Shown: in pieces, positions 55,565-64,000 of the stretch
Numbering within the stretch: the first letter of the stretch is position 1
Layout of the letters: every line of letters starts with the position of its first letter
Origin: Pseudoalteromonas sp. Z1A8
GTDB taxonomy: Bacteria; Pseudomonadota; Gammaproteobacteria; Enterobacterales; Alteromonadaceae
DNA: 64,000 nucleotides
Assembly (NCBI RefSeq): GCF_011378855.1
Contig: NZ_WTLB01000012.1
Location: 29,033 to 93,032, forward strand
Direction: 5' to 3'
Program-made: the position numbers and the translations under genes
The notes under the pieces: model-generated
Told to the model about the DNA's origin: nothing
The model's input: only the letters and a program-made list of their open reading frames with translations
Databases searched by the model: none

Positions 55565-56262
55565 ATGTACTCATTGTTGATGATGAACCTCTGGCGAGAT
55601 CTCGCTTAATCCGTTTGTTAGCACATGATAAAAGTATAGTGGTACAAGGCGAGGCAAGTAATGGTAATGAAGCCCTAGTACTTGTTAAAAAGCAAACGCC
55701 CGATTTGATTTTTTTAGATGTTGATATGCCCGGTATGAATGGTTTACAAGTTGCTAATGAACTCAATAGTTTAACCCTACCGCCTGCAGTTGTTTTTATA
55801 ACAGCGCACCCTGAGCATGCCTTCGATGCTTTACAATTAAGTGCTGCAGGTTATTTAGTTAAACCTATTACAGAGCAATCATTACAAAAGGTACTTAAGC
55901 AAGTAGGGCGATTAAATAAAGTACATATTCAAAAGCAACAAAATGTAAAAGTATCTTATCAGTTAGCGGGTACTCTACGTAGTGTTGATATAAATGATGT
56001 TTTGTACTTTAGTGCAGAAGAAAAATACACCAAAATGATATTCTCAGGTGGAGAAGCTCTACTTGAGCAAAGCTTAAAGCAATTAGAACTGCAATATCCC
56101 GCATATGTTTTACGAATTCACCGCAATACGTTAGTTAATAAACAAAAAGTAATAGCCTTGCATTCAAAAGGTAATGGGCACCATATTATTGAGCTGCAAG
56201 GGTGTAGCGAGTTATTGCCAGTGAGCCGCCGCGAGCTTAAATTAGTTAAAAATGCGCTTTAG
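55561..56262 (+). CDS. AlgR-like LytTR response regulator
   Basis: 233 residues. The receiver domain (1-120) has the acidic pair at Asp7-Asp8, phosphoacceptor Asp53 (IFLDVDMPGMNG) and Lys in LVKPI. The LytTR DNA-binding domain (about 130-232) has FSAEEKYTKMIF and FVLRIHRNTLVNK-like blocks (YVLRIHRNTLVN). AlgR-type proteins bind paired nine-to-ten-base repeats. The next gene is pilV, and its promoter carries a matching repeat pair (56347-56376), so direct control of the pil operon is inferred. Confidence 0.9.
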   Translation: MNVLIVDDEPLARSRLIRLLAHDKSIVVQGEASNGNEALVLVKKQTPDLIFLDVDMPGMNGLQVANELNSLTLPPAVVFITAHPEHAFDALQLSAAGYLVKPITEQSLQKVLKQVGRLNKVHIQKQQNVKVSYQLAGTLRSVDINDVLYFSAEEKYTKMIFSGGEALLEQSLKQLELQYPAYVLRIHRNTLVNKQKVIALHSKGNGHHIIELQGCSELLPVSRRELKLVKNAL

Positions 56263-56346
56263 GCTTATTTCGCAATTAAGTTGCCTCTGACTTAAATACA
56301 TTCACGCTTAATTACTACAGTTTTGTTGAATGAGCCGATTTAATTA

Positions 56347-56376
56347 ACCGTTTATCAACAAATATAACCGCTTGTC
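56347..56376 (+). promoter_or_regulatory. Tandem AlgR/LytTR-type binding sites upstream of pilV
   Basis: Two direct repeats, ACCGTTTATC (56347-56356) and ACCGCTTGTC (56367-56376), differ at two of ten positions and start exactly 20 bases apart, about two helix turns. They resemble AlgR sites (CCGTTYGTC) and the general LytTR consensus of paired repeats. They sit about 40-70 bases upstream of a TATAAT with no good -35. Confidence 0.6.
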
Positions 56377-56414
56377 TTAGTCCTCATTGATTCCTCAAAT
56401 AAATAGCATAAACT

Positions 56415-56420
56415 TATAAT
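56415..56420 (+). promoter_or_regulatory. Likely -10 element of the pilV operon
   Basis: A perfect TATAAT lies 26 bases before the pilV ATG. The position 17 bases upstream (TCCTCA) is a poor -35 hexamer, as expected for a promoter that needs an activator. Confidence 0.5.
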
Positions 56421-56445
56421 CAGATAATTTTTATTTGGTTCTACT

Positions 56446-57009
56446 ATGCAGTCATCTCAAACAAAAGTGCAAAGAGGCTTCACTCTAATTGAAGTGTTAA
56501 TTGCATTTATTATTCTTAGTTTTGGCCTTTTAGGCGCAGTTGCCTTGCAAGCAAAAGCAAAGCAGGCGAGCTTTGACTCTATGCAGCGTGCAGCAGCCGT
56601 TGCGCTTGGTAATGATATTTTGCAGCGCATTCGCGCTAACGATACCATTGATATAATAAAAGATTACAAAGGCGTTATAAAAAGCTCAGCGAATAGTAAT
56701 ACTTACTCAAGTTGCTTTGGTGCAATATGTAGCCCTTCTGATATAGCAAAATTAGATATAACACAATGGAAACGTGCCATTCGAGCTAGTGAAAATACGG
56801 GGGCTTTAGATGATGCGACAATATGTATAAATCCAACCTCAGTGGCTGACACTGGAGGGAAAGGATTCAACATTGAAGTAATTATATCATGGCAAGGGCG
56901 ACAAGAATTTAAAGCAAATACAGATACAGGAAAAGTTACCTGTGGTGATGAACCTAACAATAAACGCCGTTTAGTGGTTTTAACCAGTTATATATATGTG
57001 AGGAGCTAA
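56446..57009 (+). CDS. pilV: Type IV pilus minor pilin PilV
   Basis: 187 residues. The prepilin leader ends at G|FTLIEVLIAF with Glu5, followed by the hydrophobic helix and the ALQAKAKQASFDSMQRAAAVALGNDILQRIRAN segment seen in PilV. The mature globular part has four cysteines. PilV joins the minor-pilin complex that primes pilus assembly. It opens the operon; unlike in Pseudomonas aeruginosa, no fimU lies before it. Confidence 0.9.
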   Translation: MQSSQTKVQRGFTLIEVLIAFIILSFGLLGAVALQAKAKQASFDSMQRAAAVALGNDILQRIRANDTIDIIKDYKGVIKSSANSNTYSSCFGAICSPSDIAKLDITQWKRAIRASENTGALDDATICINPTSVADTGGKGFNIEVIISWQGRQEFKANTDTGKVTCGDEPNNKRRLVVLTSYIYVRS

Positions 57010-57010
57010 C

Positions 57011-58021
57011 ATGAAGCAAAAAGGGTTTACTCTTGTAGAAGTTATGATTTCATTATTTATTGGTGGTTTAATTCTTGGCGGCGTTATGTTTACTTTTATT
57101 AGTATGAAAGTAACCACAAAAGACACGATGACTATCGGTGAACTCCAAGAGTCAGGACGTTTAGCTATAAATATTATGCAACGCGATATAGAGCAAGTTG
57201 GCTTTTGGGGAACTTATTACGATGACTCGTTCACTGCAGTAAATACAACCGTTTCTGCAACGACGATTACAGGAGATTGCTCAGAGGGGACTAATAACGG
57301 CAGCTTTCCAGATTTAACCAGTAGCAGTAATTTTCGTACTATTTATGCAAAAACGACTACCAGTAAAGACAACCTAAATTGCATAAACGATGGCATTATT
57401 CCTGCGAATAATAAAGAGACTGATATTCTTCAGCTGAAGTTTTTACAAGGTGATCCTCAATATGATGCTGTTGCAGGTACCAATACTACTAGCGATAAAA
57501 TAAATTATTTTATCGCAGAACAAGAACAAGCAAGTTTTGTAACCGGTAAACATACCCCAACAAATATCAATGCAACTATTTGGCCATATAGTCATCATGT
57601 TTACTATATTAAAGAAGAAAAATATTTAGTAAATAATAAAGATATAAAAGTGCCCGCATTAAGACGAAAACGATTAGTAAATGGAAAAATGACCTCTGAA
57701 ACGATAATGGAAGGTGTCGAAAATATGCGTTTTTTGTTTGGATTAGACACGAATAGCGACAGTCGAGTTGATACTTATAAAAGCGCCAGCACAATCACTG
57801 CTGCTGAATGGGAAAATCGCAAAGGTATGTTAACGGTGCAAGTTTTTCTATTAATCCGTGCACTTCAACCAGACCCAGGGATTAAACTTAAAAACCAAAA
57901 ATATATTTTAGGTGAGGGAGCTGAAAAGCGAGAGTTAAATTTTAATGATAATTATAGAAGAACTGTTTTTACAACAACTATTCGTTTAAGTAATGTTGGA
58001 GGTAATCTATGGAAAATTTAA
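57011..58021 (+). CDS. pilW: Type IV pilus minor pilin PilW
   Basis: 336 residues. Leader MKQKG|FTLVEVMISLFIGG, then the ESGRLAINIMQRDIEQVGFWG segment typical of PilW. GAGGAG lies seven bases before the ATG, and the gene starts one base after pilV. It belongs to the priming complex at the pilus tip. The end overlaps pilX by 13 bases. Confidence 0.9.
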   Translation: MKQKGFTLVEVMISLFIGGLILGGVMFTFISMKVTTKDTMTIGELQESGRLAINIMQRDIEQVGFWGTYYDDSFTAVNTTVSATTITGDCSEGTNNGSFPDLTSSSNFRTIYAKTTTSKDNLNCINDGIIPANNKETDILQLKFLQGDPQYDAVAGTNTTSDKINYFIAEQEQASFVTGKHTPTNINATIWPYSHHVYYIKEEKYLVNNKDIKVPALRRKRLVNGKMTSETIMEGVENMRFLFGLDTNSDSRVDTYKSASTITAAEWENRKGMLTVQVFLLIRALQPDPGIKLKNQKYILGEGAEKRELNFNDNYRRTVFTTTIRLSNVGGNLWKI

Positions 58022-58539
58022 AGTTGTTACCAAGTAAGCAACAAGGTGTGGTGCTTTTAACCGCATTAATTATGGTGATAGCTGTTACCGGCATTGCAGT
58101 TACTCTTATGAGTAGTAGTACAATTGATATTAAAATTACTAATGCAGCACAAGAGCGAGAAGTTGCAGAAAATCAATTGATTGGCGAAGTGCAAAGAGTG
58201 ATTGCGTCAGAAGCTAAAGAAGGTGCTGATAGTGACTTTTTTCTTACTCCAGATGAGATCGCTACAGATTCGGGTAAGCTTGATAGTGATGGTAATAAAA
58301 TAATGATACCAGAGAAAGACATTACAGAGCCTGGACACGAAATGAAAAGTATAATGACGAACTTAAATAATGGTTTATTAGAACTTAATTGCCCTCGTAG
58401 TTATAGTTTTACAGCGGGTGTTTCATGCAACATGGTTCAAGTATCTACTACGATAGAATATGGCTCTAAAAGCAAGCACCAGTTAACTATTGTGACAGGT
58501 ATAGCTCAAGAGATGGCCAGTACGGGTAAGGGGATTTAA
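58009..58539 (+). CDS. pilX: Type IV pilus assembly protein PilX
   Basis: 176 residues. A basic N-terminus precedes G|VVLLTALIMVIAVTGIAV, the PilX-type prepilin segment in which the Glu5 of classical pilins is absent (Thr here), and an NAAQEREVAENQ helix follows. GGAGG lies six bases before the ATG inside pilW. It is one of the four minor pilins that recruit PilY1. Confidence 0.88.
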   Translation: MENLKLLPSKQQGVVLLTALIMVIAVTGIAVTLMSSSTIDIKITNAAQEREVAENQLIGEVQRVIASEAKEGADSDFFLTPDEIATDSGKLDSDGNKIMIPEKDITEPGHEMKSIMTNLNNGLLELNCPRSYSFTAGVSCNMVQVSTTIEYGSKSKHQLTIVTGIAQEMASTGKGI

Positions 58540-58540
58540 G

Positions 58541-61500
58541 ATGAAATTTAAACTTTATATAGCACTATTTTTATTATTTACATCAGCAATTAATATGCAT
58601 GCATACGCTGAGGATATTGAGCTTTACGTAAATAAAGATGCTAATTCAGATGAAAAACCGCGAGTACTATTAATTTTTGATACCTCTGGGAGTATGGCTT
58701 TTTCTTCGAGCACTGGTAAAGAATGTGTTAATAGTTACGGAAATCGTAAATTATGTTCTGATAGTAGACTTGAAGCAGCTCAAGGGGCTATGAATAAACT
58801 GGTAACAGACAATGCAGGTTCAATCGATTTTGGCTTAATGCGCTTTAATGGTACCGAAGGAGGTTATGTTTTAAATGGCATCGGTAGTTCGCCCGATTCC
58901 ATAAAAGAATCTATTAATGATCTTCCTGCAAGTGGGGGGACTCCATTAGCTGAAACATTGTGGGAGGCTTATTTATATATTACAGGAAAAGAGTTGGACT
59001 ATGCCTTTGATGTGAGCAGAAACAAAAGAGATATAACGATAGAAACTCCAATAGTTACGCAAGAAATTGTTAGAAAATGCAAAGATGTTCCTTATGAATA
59101 TTGGAGTCGACGGTACAGAAAATGGGTTTGGGGGACTAAAGAGGAATGCACATCTGTTTTAGAAGATGTTGTTTCTAGCTATTCTTATATATCACCTTTT
59201 GCTGATAGCGCAGCTGAAGCTAAACGCTGCGATAATTCCGTCAATATTATCTATATGACTGATGGTGATCCGTCCCCTAGCAGTGATAATGGGAGAGATT
59301 ATGACATTAGCGTTGAGCATAATAAGTATTTTGGTCGTTATTTAACTACCGATGATTATGTATACAGTAACCTTTTGCATCAATTAGCTAAAATTATTCA
59401 TGGAACAGACGACACTGTTGTCGATTTGTACCCATCTACTCCTGATATTAATGAAACAGGGCGTCTATATACTATTGGCTTTGGTTCTGGCATGACTGCA
59501 GATGGTCAAAACTTATTAAAACAAGCCTCAACATTAGGTGGCGGTAAAAATTTACCTGCAACTACACCAGAAAAGCTTTCTGAAGCTTTAAATAATGCCG
59601 TAGCGGAGATTAGACAGGAAAATAGTACTTTTACAGCCCCTTCTGTTGCAAGTAATAATGTAGATCAAACGCGTAGTCGAGATGCCATATACTTAGGTAT
59701 GTTTTACCCTGAAAAGCATACTAGATGGCGTGGTAATCTAAAAAAACTGAAATTATCAGGTAACAAAGTTATTGATTCCAAAGATATAGAAGCGTTTGAT
59801 AGTGATGGCCTTATAAAAACGAGTGCGCATACATTTTGGAGTCCTGATGGAACTTCCGATGGTAGCTCTGTAAAAGAGGGTGGAGTCAATGCTGCATTAA
59901 TAAGCAGTGACAAAACTCGTAATATACTTACAAATGCAAATACTAATGCATTAATAGATTTTAATCTTGATAAGATTAAAAATGCCTATGACACTAATAA
60001 AAAAGCTGCTGTTGTTTTTGATGTAAATGAATCTGACTTAAAAAACACTATAGATTGGGCGCGTGGAGTTGATGTTGATAATGAATTTTCATCATCAGCA
60101 GTACGCGGTGATATATTTGGTGATCCACTGCACTCAAAGCCAGTTGCAATAGATTATGGTAACGGTGACATTCGTATTCTAATTGGTACTAATGCTGGTT
60201 TTTTGCATATGTTTAAAGACGATGACACGAACAATAAAGTTAGTGAAAGTTGGGCATTTATCCCATCGGAACTATACAAAATTATTAAGCCGCTTCGAGA
60301 AAAAGAGAGTAGCAAAAAATACGGTATAGATGGGCCTATTAGCGTTTATTTCAATAATAAGAGCCTAAACGATAAAGGTTTAAATGATGGAACTATTAAC
60401 GCAAATAAAGGCGACCAAGTCTGGGCTGCTGTAGGTATGCGCAGAGGCGGTCGTAATTATTATGGTTTAGATATTACAACGCCAGACTCTCCAAGTTTAA
60501 TGTGGACTATTAAAGGCGGCGAAGGGAAATATAAAAACCTTGGCCAAACGTGGTCTAAACCCCAAGTTGCTTATATAAAATCAAAAGGAAATACTCCCCT
60601 TTTAATATTTGGGGCTGGCTATGATGACAATAAAGATTCGAATGATGCCGATAAAGCTAATATAAAAACTAAAGACAAAGTTGGCCGCGGTATTTATATC
60701 GTTGATGCAAAAACAGGTGAGAAAGTTTGGATTTTAGCACCTAAGGAAGATGCATCTAAGGATGCCGAATTTAAGGGTGAACATAGTATTGCTGCTGATG
60801 TAACGTTATTGGATTCTAATTATGATGGCTATACAGACCGGATATATGCAGCAGATACTGGTGGAGGTATTTGGCGTATAGATATATCTGATGAAGGTGA
60901 ATTTAGTCATTTTCAGTTAGCAGATCTTGGTAGTGATGCAGATAGACGCTTTTTTTATAAGCCCGTAGTGGCGAGAACTATGTTTAGTAAAGTAACTATT
61001 AAAGATGGTGTAGTCACTCGATTAGATACACCTTATGATGCTATTGTGATTGGTAGTGGAAATCGTTCAAATCCAAATGGAGGAGGCACAGCTGACGAAT
61101 TATTTATGATTAGAGATGAAAATACGGTTACTAAATTATTCGAATCTGCGCCTCAAACTATAACGCCCAGTATGTTAATGGGGATGAATGATGATAAATT
61201 TGGTAGTGCATTAGATAGTGTAACTGAGTTTGTAAAATTAGAAGATGAACTTGCTAATAAGTTTGTTGGGTGGCGTTATAAACTCGCTACTGGCGAAAAG
61301 TCGTTAGCTGCAGCAACCGTTGTTGGTGGGGTTGCTTATTTTACATCTTTTACTCCTACATTGGATTCATCAATTAAAAATCAATGTTCATTAAGTGGAG
61401 GAGGGGGCTCTCTTTACGCATTTCATTTGCACTACGGTACTAAAGTTTATGACGATCTGAAATTTGCTACAAGTACAGAGGTGCCAGATACGCCTCAACT

Positions 61501-61786
61501 TTATTTTGGTTCTTCATGTGCAGATAGTGACGATAACGGAAAATGCGATGATGATCCTGATGAGGAAGTAAAAAGTCAGTTTTATTTAATTGGCCCAGGC
61601 ATTAAAGGTGAAAATGCTGAAAACCCGCTGCAACCACTTGAAATTACAGGCCCAGGATTAAAAGTTGTAGATGATAAGATACAACTTGTTAATGACAAAG
61701 CATTAGGGTTTGGTTTTAAAACTCAGCAAACTTATATATATAAGCGTGAAGAAAATGATGAAAACATACAGAATGAAGACGATTAA
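58541..61786 (+). CDS. pilY1: Pilus-tip adhesin and assembly factor PilY1
   Basis: 1081 residues. The signal peptide (1-23) is followed by a von Willebrand A-like domain with MIDAS Asp47-Thr-Ser-Gly-Ser51 and NIIYMTDGDPSP, and an insert with CysX residues. The C-terminal PilC-type beta-propeller (about 520-950) includes the calcium loop Asp758-Asn760-Asp762-Asp766 (LDSNYDGYTDRIYAAD) that controls pilus retraction in Pseudomonas. A second Asp-rich EF-hand-like stretch (DSDDNGKCDDDPDEE) lies near residue 1000. It acts in adhesion, surface sensing and pilus assembly. The gene begins one base after pilX. Confidence 0.93.
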   Translation: MKFKLYIALFLLFTSAINMHAYAEDIELYVNKDANSDEKPRVLLIFDTSGSMAFSSSTGKECVNSYGNRKLCSDSRLEAAQGAMNKLVTDNAGSIDFGLMRFNGTEGGYVLNGIGSSPDSIKESINDLPASGGTPLAETLWEAYLYITGKELDYAFDVSRNKRDITIETPIVTQEIVRKCKDVPYEYWSRRYRKWVWGTKEECTSVLEDVVSSYSYISPFADSAAEAKRCDNSVNIIYMTDGDPSPSSDNGRDYDISVEHNKYFGRYLTTDDYVYSNLLHQLAKIIHGTDDTVVDLYPSTPDINETGRLYTIGFGSGMTADGQNLLKQASTLGGGKNLPATTPEKLSEALNNAVAEIRQENSTFTAPSVASNNVDQTRSRDAIYLGMFYPEKHTRWRGNLKKLKLSGNKVIDSKDIEAFDSDGLIKTSAHTFWSPDGTSDGSSVKEGGVNAALISSDKTRNILTNANTNALIDFNLDKIKNAYDTNKKAAVVFDVNESDLKNTIDWARGVDVDNEFSSSAVRGDIFGDPLHSKPVAIDYGNGDIRILIGTNAGFLHMFKDDDTNNKVSESWAFIPSELYKIIKPLREKESSKKYGIDGPISVYFNNKSLNDKGLNDGTINANKGDQVWAAVGMRRGGRNYYGLDITTPDSPSLMWTIKGGEGKYKNLGQTWSKPQVAYIKSKGNTPLLIFGAGYDDNKDSNDADKANIKTKDKVGRGIYIVDAKTGEKVWILAPKEDASKDAEFKGEHSIAADVTLLDSNYDGYTDRIYAADTGGGIWRIDISDEGEFSHFQLADLGSDADRRFFYKPVVARTMFSKVTIKDGVVTRLDTPYDAIVIGSGNRSNPNGGGTADELFMIRDENTVTKLFESAPQTITPSMLMGMNDDKFGSALDSVTEFVKLEDELANKFVGWRYKLATGEKSLAAATVVGGVAYFTSFTPTLDSSIKNQCSLSGGGGSLYAFHLHYGTKVYDDLKFATSTEVPDTPQLYFGSSCADSDDNGKCDDDPDEEVKSQFYLIGPGIKGENAENPLQPLEITGPGLKVVDDKIQLVNDKALGFGFKTQQTYIYKREENDENIQNEDD

Positions 61787-61796
61787 GGAGGTTTGA

Positions 61797-62219
61797 ATGA
61801 TAAAAAAACAACGTGGGTTTACCTTAATTGAGCTGATGATAGCCGTTGCTATCGTCGGCATACTTGCAGCAATTGCGTTACCTAATTATACAGAATATGT
61901 AAAGCGTGCTTCGCGCGCTGAAGCTGCTGCAGCATTATTAGATGCAGCAAACAAGGAAGAGCAGTATTTTGTTGATAATAGGGAATATACAGAGAAATTT
62001 ACTGATTTAGGGTTGCAAGACAAAACCGAAAATGGTCATTTTGAATTATCTATTGATGTAGATGATGACGACAATACATTTACCATTACCGCAAAACCTG
62101 TGGCTGGACCGGTCAAAGGTGATGGTGATTGTAAGCAAATTACAATTACTGACACCGGTTACAAAGGCGCTACAGGTACTAAAGGTAATTCAGATGTAGA
62201 ATACTGTTGGGGGCGTTAA
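61797..62219 (+). CDS. pilE: Type IV pilin-like protein PilE
   Basis: 140 residues. Leader [31 protein letters not shown], as in minor pilin PilE of pil operons, with the [20 protein letters not shown] segment and two cysteines near the C-terminus forming the D-region disulfide (GDCKQI ... EYCWGR). A strong AAGGAGG precedes the ATG. It closes the plus-strand pil operon; the stop is only one base from the stop of the gene on the other strand. Whether it is the minor pilin PilE or a major pilin is settled mainly by position. Confidence 0.9.
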   Translation: MIKKQRGFTLIELMIAVAIVGILAAIALPNYTEYVKRASRAEAAAALLDAANKEEQYFVDNREYTEKFTDLGLQDKTENGHFELSIDVDDDDNTFTITAKPVAGPVKGDGDCKQITITDTGYKGATGTKGNSDVEYCWGR

Positions 62220-62220
62220 T

Positions 62221-62751
62221 TTACTTCTTCTGGCACTTATCAGTTGATTTAATACGGATACGTCCAGTTTGACTTACAGATAAAGCCAATCCTTCGAGAT
62301 TGGCTTTATCACTATTGGGGCAATATATAAAAGTACCGTTTTGAAAGCCATTTAAAGACCCATCCGGGCGAAAAGTAATGGCGCTACGAGGGTATTCTAA
62401 AGTATCAGCTTCATGAACATCCTCGAAAGTACTTAAGAGTAACTCGTCATCATCTAGAGTCGTTGATTTATCTTTGTCGATAAATAGCGACATTTGGCCA
62501 TCCCACTCATCTTTTGTACATTGACTGTTTTTTAGTGCACAAAGAGTGACATAGGTTCCATTTTCAATAGCGTAAAGTCGCCCGTAATTAATGTTTCTAT
62601 GCAGAAGGTTTACGTGGTTATCTAAGCGATTATTCGCTAAAAAATCTGGATAAAACCACATTGAAAGTTGACTGATAATACTGATAACGGCCATCGATAC
62701 CATTAATTCGAGAAGTGTTACCCCTTTAGATTTTAATATTGTTACCCTCAT
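62221..62751 (-). CDS. FimT/FimU-type (GspH-like) pseudopilin, copy 1
   Basis: 176 residues. Leader MRVTILKSKG|VTLLELMVSMAVISII with Glu5; Val replaces the usual Phe1. The GspH/FimT domain has NINYGRLYAIENGTYVTLCAL, ITFRPDGSL, FIYCPN and an ALSVSQTGRIRI tail with four cysteines. FimU/FimT starts minor-pilin complexes and, in some species, binds DNA during uptake. It is on the strand opposite pilE, one base away. Confidence 0.88.
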   Translation of the reverse strand: MRVTILKSKGVTLLELMVSMAVISIISQLSMWFYPDFLANNRLDNHVNLLHRNINYGRLYAIENGTYVTLCALKNSQCTKDEWDGQMSLFIDKDKSTTLDDDELLLSTFEDVHEADTLEYPRSAITFRPDGSLNGFQNGTFIYCPNSDKANLEGLALSVSQTGRIRIKSTDKCQKK

Positions 62752-62830
62752 CCTTGAAGTCCTGAGTTATAAAATGTATTAGCTCAGTATAGTAAAGGAT
62801 AAAAATATGACAATATGAATTGTATCTTTT

Positions 62831-63382
62831 TTAACCGCATTTTTTGTCTGTATCGCCAACGTAAAAGGCTGTACCTGACTGTGATACGGTTAACGCTTTA
62901 TTATTTTCATTAGTACTATTGGGACAAAAAATAAAGTCTCCAGGCTTCGTCGTAATTCTACCACTAGTATTAAAGCGTAAGCGACGATCGTTACCATCAA
63001 ACGACAGCTTATCGTTATCTGATATTTCTTCCATTGTTCGTAGTAAGGTATCTGTAGCTTTGTTGTAGTTTCCATTATTATTAACATCGATAAATACAAC
63101 GATAATCTTATTCACATCCCACTTAGCGTTGCAGTTGAACGTATCTTTTTTGTTTTTAACTTTTCCTTGTCCTGTAGGACATACAACAACTATTTCATCA
63201 GTGCTTGCGGCTTGAGAGCGGGCATATGCAATGTTTCTTTTTAATTCCAACAAAAAGTTCTCAGCTCTATTTTCCTCTAACATGTTACTGCTATTCCAAA
63301 GTGCAATTGAGGCGATAATGCCAACAATAGCCACGGTTACCATGAGTTCTAAAAGAGTGAATCCGTTTTGTTTGTTTTTCAT
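62831..63382 (-). CDS. FimT/FimU-type (GspH-like) pseudopilin, copy 2
   Basis: 183 residues. Leader MKNKQNG|FTLLELMVTVAIVGIIAS with Glu5, then NIAYARSQAASTDEIVVVCP, LRFNTSGRITT, FIFCPN and ALTVSQSGTAFYV. It shares the layout and motifs of the next gene downstream (79 bases away) but is diverged, so an old duplication is likely. The pair probably supplies the FimU function missing from the head of the pil operon. GAGA precedes the ATG. Confidence 0.88.
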   Translation of the reverse strand: MKNKQNGFTLLELMVTVAIVGIIASIALWNSSNMLEENRAENFLLELKRNIAYARSQAASTDEIVVVCPTGQGKVKNKKDTFNCNAKWDVNKIIVVFIDVNNNGNYNKATDTLLRTMEEISDNDKLSFDGNDRRLRFNTSGRITTKPGDFIFCPNSTNENNKALTVSQSGTAFYVGDTDKKCG

Positions 63383-63467
63383 ATTAATCTCATTTACTGC
63401 TAGTCATTTAAGTATAGCTATTTTTATATAATAAATTATACCATGATCGGTTGTTTTATCACCGTAA

Positions 63468-63881
<414 letters not shown>

Positions 63882-63920
63882 TGTAACTTCTTAACATGCA
63901 GTAAAAAGGCGCTTACTAAG

Positions 63921-64000
63921 CTGTCTCTTGATCACAAGTCTGGCTCAAGAGATTTTGCTAAATCGTAGCCTTCCAGGATGGCTTGTAACTTAAGCCATCC
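63921..64000 (-). mobile_element. End of an IS50-group (IS4 family) insertion sequence, cut by the window edge
   Basis: The terminal repeat CTGTCTCTTGATCACAAGT (63921-63939) closely resembles the IS50/Tn5 ends. The minus strand next to it encodes the last residues of a Tn5-like transposase. The nine bases before the end (CTTACTAAG, 63912-63920) would be the target duplication if the element makes the nine-base copy usual for this group. The transposase faces toward glnB, so this is the element's transposase-3' end. Confidence 0.82.
63932..64000 (-). CDS. Transposase, IS4 family, C-terminal 22 residues only
   Basis: Read from the window edge, the frame gives GWLKLQAILEGYDLAKSLEP-DL and a stop at 63932-63934, inside the terminal repeat. 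This matches the C-terminal tail pattern of Tn5 transposase (W..LQ..L.G..LAK.L). The rest of the gene is outside the window, so integrity of the transposase is unknown. Confidence 0.8.
   Translation of the reverse strand, partial: GWLKLQAILEGYDLAKSLEPDL

Overview
The window reads as chromosomal DNA of an AT-rich marine gammaproteobacterium. Pseudoalteromonas, or a close Alteromonadales relative, is the best fit. This is judged from the protein sequences and gene order (rpsT / murJ-ribF-ileS-lspA-fkpB-ispH, then a sensor-regulator pair, then pilVWX-pilY1-pilE) and from the density of TonB-receptor, lipoprotein and peptide-uptake genes. No database search was possible. Genes are tightly packed on both strands. 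I see no rRNA, tRNA, CRISPR array, prophage or recognisable defence system.

Left part (1-16 kb): a partial glycerophosphodiesterase lipoprotein, an EamA exporter, an M3 oligopeptidase with a lipoprotein signal, an MscS channel, a TonB-dependent receptor with a long leader, a HAD phosphatase, a secreted ATP-dependent DNA ligase (LigE type), the Hsp70-like YegD, methylglyoxal synthase, a Bcr/CflA-LysE exporter pair, a DUF4442 protein, and an overlapping M23 peptidase-bactofilin pair for cell-wall shape. 16-23 kb: tyrosine catabolism (hpd, fahA), a large UshA-like metallophosphoesterase lipoprotein ending in a LamG-like domain, and a POT-family peptide importer.

Centre (23.7-38 kb): a complete enterobacterial-type cellulose cluster in two divergent operons, bcsR-Q-A-B-Z-C on the minus strand and bcsE-F-G on the plus strand. 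It includes the two very small genes bcsR and bcsF. BcsA has its glycosyltransferase and PilZ motifs, BcsE has both c-di-GMP motifs, and BcsG has its transferase residues, so a c-di-GMP-controlled, phosphoethanolamine-modified cellulose is expected. The BcsZ endoglucanase carries Asn where I expect the catalytic-base Asp. tyrR follows, with a near-consensus TyrR box in its own promoter.

38-47 kb: small exported proteins, an acyl-CoA thioesterase-like protein, OmpW, a fused two-domain acyltransferase resembling the ornithine-lipid synthase OlsF, a GhrA-like reductase, small membrane proteins and a CheY-like regulator. 47-54 kb: the housekeeping run rpsT (minus strand), then murJ, ribF, ileS, lspA, fkpB and ispH. 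54-63.4 kb: an AlgZ/AlgR-like (LytS/LytTR) pair directly upstream of the minor-pilin operon pilV-W-X-Y1-E. Two tandem sites resembling LytTR/AlgR boxes lie in the pilV promoter, and two FimT/FimU-type pseudopilins face the operon from the other strand. The window closes with glnB and, 40 bases after it, the end of an IS50-group (IS4 family) insertion sequence that runs off the edge.

The observations I rate highest are the putative AlgR-type tandem operator of the pil operon, the Asp-to-Asn change in BcsZ, the IS50-like end, the OlsF-like fusion, the TyrR autoregulatory box and a short palindromic repeat family with two copies in the window.
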